A DNA stretch of 64,000 nt from Psococerastis gibbosa (taxonomy: Eukaryota; Arthropoda; Insecta; Psocodea; Psocidae): assembly GCA_963971405.1 (NCBI GenBank), contig OZ020484.1, positions 19,778,001 through 19,842,000 on the forward strand, read 5' to 3'. Made by a program: the position numbers and the translations under genes. Within the stretch, counting starts at the first letter, position 1, and every line of letters begins with the position of its first letter. The notes beneath the pieces were generated by a model. It was not told the DNA's origin, made no database searches, and worked only from the letters and a program-made list of their open reading frames with translations. Shown here in pieces: positions 59,418 to 64,000 of the stretch.

Positions 59418-59800
59418 GGTGCCCATTCCACCGACCGGCTAGGGCTATTTACAAAAACGGTGACTTGGTAGCAGACATTCAAAACTTAGGCGGGGTTTCC
59501 ACCGACCTCGCATTGCAGAATTGACGGAAATGTTTATTTTCCTCTATGCCATAGTTAAAATTGATCAATGATCATACAGTAAAATCACAAACAAACTAAC
59601 TAAAATTAAAAAATGGCGTCATGGGATATGTTAAGTACAAACATTTAAATAGATTTCTATAAAAAGAAAAACTCTAATTTCCGTCAATGTCATTTGCATT
59701 CTGCAATGCGAGGTCGGTGGAAACGCCACCTAAGTCTTGAATGTCTGCTACCACGTCACCGTTTTGAAAATAGCCCTAGCCGGTCGATGGAATGGGCGCC
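59418..59800. mobile_element. nested palindromic foldback element
   Basis: The outer ends are GGTGCCCATTCCACCGACC and TGGAATGGGCGCC, with TAA on both flanks (59415-59417, 59801-59803). The cores are TGACTTGGTAGCAGACAT and its mirror. The inner palindrome 59489-59730 (GGCGGGGTTTCCACCGACC ... GGTCGGTGGAAACGCCACC) is flanked by TTA/TAA. The same nested pair occurs at 13081-13441. Confidence 0.9.
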
Positions 59801-59812
59801 TAAACCTATAAT

Positions 59813-59971
59813 CAAAGCCGTAGCCAGAGGGGGTCCAGGGGGTCCGGACCCCTCCCGAAATATTTGCCGTGTACACTAGATAGAATGGAGTTTTAAATAT
59901 ATTTAGGTTATCTCCCCTCATGTGACGTCAGATGGACCCATTCCGAAAAAAAATTTCTGGCAATGGCCTTG
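59813..59971. mobile_element. hAT-type MITE inside putative LTR
   Basis: The ends are CAAAGCCGTAGCCAGAGG and TTCTGGCAATGGCCTTG. The flanks CCTATAAT and CCTATATG share CCTATA. It carries GGTCCGGACC as other members do. Confidence 0.75.
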
Positions 59972-60109
59972 CCTATATGTTATATTTTGAATGTCGCGCC
60001 ATTTCACCATGTGCTTGTTCTGGTTACACGATGTTCTGGTTACACGATGTTTTTACTAATAAAAATGAATAAAATGAAAAATAGGAATTATGAATTGCAT
60101 ATTCAACAG

Positions 60110-60124
60110 TGGTGTCAGAAGTGG
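60110..60124 (+). promoter_or_regulatory. primer binding site, tRNA-Leu type
   Basis: TGGTGTCAGAAGTGG is complementary to the 3' end of a tRNA-Leu (acceptor end CCACTTCTGACA plus CCA), from which minus-strand DNA synthesis would start. One base separates it from the proposed LTR end. Confidence 0.8.
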
Positions 60125-60176
60125 TTAGTTTTTTTTTTGAAAGCAACAAATACAAAAATAAACAAAGAAAAAAATC

Positions 60177-63100
60177 ATGGATAAAGCTACCCTGGAAAGT
60201 TTTGCATCGGTAATTGCCGCCGCAATGCAACAACTACAACAGACAACAGCAACGGTTCCAACGGGGCCCAAAGCCCCGTCATTCACTATTGGTGAGTACA
60301 AGCCTTCTGAGTACGCTACTATTGAGGACTATTTCAAACGTTTTGATTGGGCTTTAGACCTGAGTAAAGTACAAAGTACTGAACACGCAAAGTATGCCCT
60401 TGTGTACATGGGATCGGAGTTAAATAACGCCCTTAAAATATTAGCGAGTCCCAACAGCCCAGAGAAGCTGACTTATGCCGAGATAAAAACATACTTGTCT
60501 ACACATTTCGACCAGCCTAAAAATATGTATGCTAAGAGCATAAAATTTCGCACAATCGTTCAAGAAGAGCATGAAACAATAGCGCAGTTCACTTTACGAC
60601 TTAAGCAGGGGGCTGTTCATTGCAGCTACGGGGCATTCTTAGACAGGATGCTAATAGAGCAACTACTACACGGCCTCCGTGCACGTGATACATGTGACGC
60701 CATAATAGCAAAGAAGCCAAACATATTTAGCGACGCATTCGATATAGCTCATGCCATGGAGGCTACCCGCAAAACCGTTCATGAAGTTCAATTGCCCGCA
60801 CCCCAAATCTCACAGGAGGCTACAAATAAGCTGGGATACGGGGTACCTCATTTTAGAAAAAAAGAAACAGGTCCGGAGAAAAGCTCAAATGCATACATCA
60901 GTCGGGGGAAACGTACAGAAGAACGGACCATAGGCATCGGCTGCCACGGGTGTGGGGGCTCTCACTTACGCCGTTTTTGTAAATTTTTAAACGCTGACTG
61001 CCGCTTATGCGGGAAGAAAGGGCATATATCAACCGTTTGCCGTTCAAGACAGCCTGTCAATCCGTCAGTCAAAGTAAATGCATCCCAGGAGACAGAGGTG
61101 AGTGATGATTTTGACAAAGTACAGCAATTGCACAAAATAGAAATAATTAACTCCATTGAGGCCAAGGGTAGGAAACTGATTACCGTTTCCATTGATGAAA
61201 CGCCATTGCAAATGGAACTAGATACCGGTGCCCCATGTACTCTTCTGTCAATAAAAACACTACGCAGTATAAAGAAGAATTTCATACTCAAACCGACACA
61301 AAGGCAGTTCGCAAGTTATACTGGGCACAGAATTCACTGCCTTGGGAGAGTCATTGTCAGCGCACGACTTGGAAAAACTACCCGGAAACTTAATATATAT
61401 GTTGTAGATGACAACCTTGACTCATTGATGGGCAGAGAATGGATTTCTCAATTTGCTAATGAAATACCGTTCACTAGGTTGTTTTCCCCAGACGATCACG
61501 AACCCTTGGATGATCATATTAACCAAGTTATCATAGAAGCGCCATCACTAAACAACAGTGAGCGCTCGCGAATGGACGCACTTTTGAAATCATATATACA
61601 TGTGTTTAGCGATGTTGCAGGCAAACTGACGGGTCCGGCCGCTTCACTGCATTTTAAAGAAGGGGCCACGCCGATTTTTGCCAAAGCTAGAGAGATACCA
61701 TATGCTCTCCGGGAGGCATATGCCCGAGAAATAGATCTAAAAATTAAATCTGGTTTTTATCAACGGGTTGAGTATTCGGAGTGGGCTTCGACCACCCACG
61801 TGGTTGCAAAAAAGAATGGTAAAATAAGAATCACGGGCAACTACAAGCCCACCTTAAATCCAAGGATGATTATCGATGAACACCCGATTCCGAGGGCGGA
61901 AAGCCTTTTTCACAAAATGAAAGGCGCTACTCTTTTTTGTCATTTGGATATTACAGATGCTTATTCATACCTGACCGTTGATGAGGAATTTAGTCATGCA
62001 TTGACCTTGAACACGCCTACCCACGGCCTAATCAGACCAACACGAGCGGTATACGGAGCCGCTAATATTCCTGCTATTTGGCAGAGGCGGATGGAAACCG
62101 TCCTTCATGGAATTCCCAATGTTCTGAATTTCTTTGATGATATCCTGGTCCATGCCGAAAATTTCGATGAGATGATTACTACTCTCAATACAACGTTAGA
62201 AAGACTGCAATCAAGTGGCCTCCGTTTAAACAAAGCAAAGTGTGTTTTTGCCTCACCATCTGTAGAGTTCCTGGGCCACAGGATTGACAAGAATGGTATC
62301 CACAAATCCGATAAACATATTCAAGCTATCCGAGACGCCGCGACACCTAATACACCCGAAGAACTTCAACTATTTCTTGGCAAAGCGACCTACTACACCG
62401 CGTTCATACCAAACCTAGCCACTATCGACCGGCCCTTACGGGATATGTTAAAAGAAGCGACATTTCAATGGACTAAAGAGGCTCTCCAGGCCTATAGGCA
62501 GATTAAGGATATTCTTGTATCACCCCAAGTGTTAATACCGTATGACACTGAGCTACCCCTTCTGTTGGCGACTGACGCAAGTAAGACTGGACTTGGTGCA
62601 GTACTTTCCCATCGACTCAGCAACGGATTAGAGCGGCCGATTGCATATGCGAGCCGTACTCTGTCTCCCACGGAAATTAAATACCTACAGATGGACAAGG
62701 AGGCCTTGGCAATCGTGTGGGCAGTCCAGAAATTTTTCTTATATCTTTACGCTCGTCACTGGACTTTAATTACGGACCATAAACCTCTTTCACAAATATT
62801 ACATCCTGATAAATCGTTGCCTGTTTTGTGCATTAGCCGAATGGCAAATTACGCTGAACTCTTAGGAAATTTCGACTATGATGTAATTTTCAAAACTACG
62901 AAAAACAACGCCAATGCTGATTTTGGCTCGCGTGTGCGCGGTAATAATGATACAGTTCAAAATCATAATGATTATGATTCGTTTGACAACTTTATGGTGC
63001 ATCAGATTACTCAATTACCAGTCCGAGCTCAACGAATCGCACTAGAAACGAGAAGGGATCCGGTCTTGGGTAAAATACTGCAGCTCCTAGAACACGGCCG

Positions 63101-64000
63101 AAGCCTACAACACGCGGGATACACGACGCCAGAGCTCCACTACAGTTTGTCTGCTGACTGCCTTATTTTCGAACACAGAGTTGTAATTCCCAGCAGCTTG
63201 CGCAATTTTATTCTTAACGATTTACATACTGGCCATATAGGAATTGTAAAGATGAAGGAGCTGGCCCGATCCTTCGTTTATTGGCCTGGCATCGACGCAG
63301 ACATTGAAAGAACGGCAAAAGCGTGCAACGAATGTGCCAGACATGCGCATGCGCCTCCTCAGTTCAGACAGCACCATTGGGAGTATCCGGGAGCCCCATG
63401 GGAACGTGTACATATTGACTACGCCGGACCTTTTGAGGGTGTCATGTTATTAATTATTACAGACGCATTCAGTAAGTGGTTAGAAGTGAAAGTGACAAAT
63501 ATTGCTACTACCAGTGCTACTATAGCAATTCTTGATGAAATATTTGCAGCATACGGCGCACCTGTTACTATTGTCTCTGACAACGGGTCGAACTTTACGT
63601 CTAATGAATTCAGTGAGTATTTAAAATTGGTGGGTGTGAAATACCACAAGAGAACGGCGCCGTATCATCCAGCAACCAACGGGCAGGCTGAACGATGTGT
63701 ACAAACTGTAAAGGATGCGCTGAAGGCTATGGGCACCACCAAGAATACAATACAAAAGAACCTGAACGAGTTTCTGCGACAATACAGGAAAGCCCCACAC
63801 GCTGCTACGGGTAAGTCACCTAGCCAATTGTTCCTAGGCAGATCTATTCGTACTCGACTGGATCTCGTGCTGCCTGAGGACCTGACCAGCCAAATGACAA
63901 ACAAGCAAATGGGTGCGCTTACTTACAGAGAGTTTCACCCTCAAACTTCAGTATACTTCTTGTCAGGAAACCAGCGAGTAGACAAGTGGCTACCGGGCAC
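60177..64000 (+). CDS. gag-pol: Ty3/Gypsy Gag-Pol polyprotein, intact, 3'-incomplete
   Basis: One uninterrupted frame of 1274 codons starts at the first ATG after the primer site and runs off the window. Gag fills about residues 1-300, with zinc knuckles C256-x2-C-x3-H-x4-C268 and C275-x2-C-x4-H-x4-C288. Protease: D349-T-G-A, with G-R-E-W at 419-422. Reverse transcriptase: D591 in LDITDAY and the F-F-D-D box (D654, D655). RNase H: D800, E842, D867, D915. Integrase: H1017, H1020, C1050, C1053, then D1081, D1135 and E1172. The order PR-RT-RH-IN defines Ty3/Gypsy; the zinc-binding region resembles Mag-like elements (inference). Gag and Pol are fused with no frameshift or stop between them. No envelope can be judged. 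All catalytic residues are kept, so the copy may be competent. Confidence 0.95.
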   Translation, partial: MDKATLESFASVIAAAMQQLQQTTATVPTGPKAPSFTIGEYKPSEYATIEDYFKRFDWALDLSKVQSTEHAKYALVYMGSELNNALKILASPNSPEKLTYAEIKTYLSTHFDQPKNMYAKSIKFRTIVQEEHETIAQFTLRLKQGAVHCSYGAFLDRMLIEQLLHGLRARDTCDAIIAKKPNIFSDAFDIAHAMEATRKTVHEVQLPAPQISQEATNKLGYGVPHFRKKETGPEKSSNAYISRGKRTEERTIGIGCHGCGGSHLRRFCKFLNADCRLCGKKGHISTVCRSRQPVNPSVKVNASQETEVSDDFDKVQQLHKIEIINSIEAKGRKLITVSIDETPLQMELDTGAPCTLLSIKTLRSIKKNFILKPTQRQFASYTGHRIHCLGRVIVSARLGKTTRKLNIYVVDDNLDSLMGREWISQFANEIPFTRLFSPDDHEPLDDHINQVIIEAPSLNNSERSRMDALLKSYIHVFSDVAGKLTGPAASLHFKEGATPIFAKAREIPYALREAYAREIDLKIKSGFYQRVEYSEWASTTHVVAKKNGKIRITGNYKPTLNPRMIIDEHPIPRAESLFHKMKGATLFCHLDITDAYSYLTVDEEFSHALTLNTPTHGLIRPTRAVYGAANIPAIWQRRMETVLHGIPNVLNFFDDILVHAENFDEMITTLNTTLERLQSSGLRLNKAKCVFASPSVEFLGHRIDKNGIHKSDKHIQAIRDAATPNTPEELQLFLGKATYYTAFIPNLATIDRPLRDMLKEATFQWTKEALQAYRQIKDILVSPQVLIPYDTELPLLLATDASKTGLGAVLSHRLSNGLERPIAYASRTLSPTEIKYLQMDKEALAIVWAVQKFFLYLYARHWTLITDHKPLSQILHPDKSLPVLCISRMANYAELLGNFDYDVIFKTTKNNANADFGSRVRGNNDTVQNHNDYDSFDNFMVHQITQLPVRAQRIALETRRDPVLGKILQLLEHGRSLQHAGYTTPELHYSLSADCLIFEHRVVIPSSLRNFILNDLHTGHIGIVKMKELARSFVYWPGIDADIERTAKACNECARHAHAPPQFRQHHWEYPGAPWERVHIDYAGPFEGVMLLIITDAFSKWLEVKVTNIATTSATIAILDEIFAAYGAPVTIVSDNGSNFTSNEFSEYLKLVGVKYHKRTAPYHPATNGQAERCVQTVKDALKAMGTTKNTIQKNLNEFLRQYRKAPHAATGKSPSQLFLGRSIRTRLDLVLPEDLTSQMTNKQMGALTYREFHPQTSVYFLSGNQRVDKWLPG

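Larger units (their letters stand above)
59385..60108 (+). mobile_element. 5' LTR of Ty3/Gypsy element with nested insertions
   Basis: The right border is set by the primer binding site at 60110; the LTR would end TTCAACA at 60108. The left border is chosen at 59385 because TGTTGA is the exact inverse of the terminal TCAACA. Inside sit the palindromic element (59418-59800, TAA duplicated) and a hAT-type MITE (59813-59971). Without them the LTR is about 180 bp. It includes a 16-bp tandem repeat (GTTCTGGTTACACGAT, about 60018-60049) and AATAAA signals. An alternative start is TGTTATATT at 59978 (131 bp). The 3' LTR is outside the window. Confidence 0.55.

Noticed and set aside
59978-60108. Short 131-bp LTR beginning TGTTATATT
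   Set aside because: Kept only as an alternative: its inverted end match (TGTT/AACA) is shorter than TGTTGA/TCAACA from 59385.
60962-63904. Several minus-strand frames of 60-109 codons
   Set aside because: All lie opposite the intact Gag-Pol frame.

Overview
This is a stretch of an AT-rich arthropod (probably insect) genome. The evidence is a spliced gene of the arthropod Sidestep immunoglobulin family and a typical arthropod mix of mobile elements: Ty3/Gypsy, mariner, Harbinger-like, hAT-type MITEs, several LINE 3' ends and tRNA-type SINEs. Nothing is prokaryotic. The species cannot be named from the sequence.

Host gene. The only host protein gene I can support lies on the minus strand. 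Four coding exons are seen at 34323-34194, 12699-12494, 11614-11504 and 11135-10932. All have GT/AG borders and compatible phases (1-2, 2-1, 1-1, 1-1). Joined, they encode two adjacent Ig domains with Sidestep hallmarks. The first visible intron is about 21.5 kb and holds most of the repeats between 12.7 and 34.2 kb. The signal-peptide exon and the later Ig, FN3 and membrane exons were not found.

Retroelement at the right edge. From about 59385 there is a 5' LTR carrying two nested insertions, then a primer binding site matching tRNA-Leu (60110-60124). From 60177 an uninterrupted Gag-Pol frame of 1274 codons runs off the window. It holds two zinc knuckles, protease, reverse transcriptase, RNase H and integrase with their catalytic residues, so this is a recently active or still active Ty3/Gypsy copy.

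Repeats. (1) A family of near-perfect palindromic elements shares terminal GGCGG..TTCCACC and, in the simple and outer elements, a core TGACGTGGTAGCAGACAT, but each copy has a different self-complementary stem (13.1, 38.8, 51.0, 55.1 and 59.4 kb). (2) An 819-bp mariner relic consists of two head-to-head transposase 5' halves (48871-49689). (3) A 2037-bp Harbinger-like element has perfect 35-bp terminal repeats and a gutted transposase (29561-31597). (4) hAT-type MITEs, many with long G and C runs, often show 8-bp target duplications. (5) Two SINE families occur, one clearly tRNA-like. (6) A 162-bp satellite has a partly dimeric order (5897-6864) beside a LINE 3' end. (7) There are fragments of several LINE lineages. 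The rest is AT-rich sequence in which I recognise nothing.
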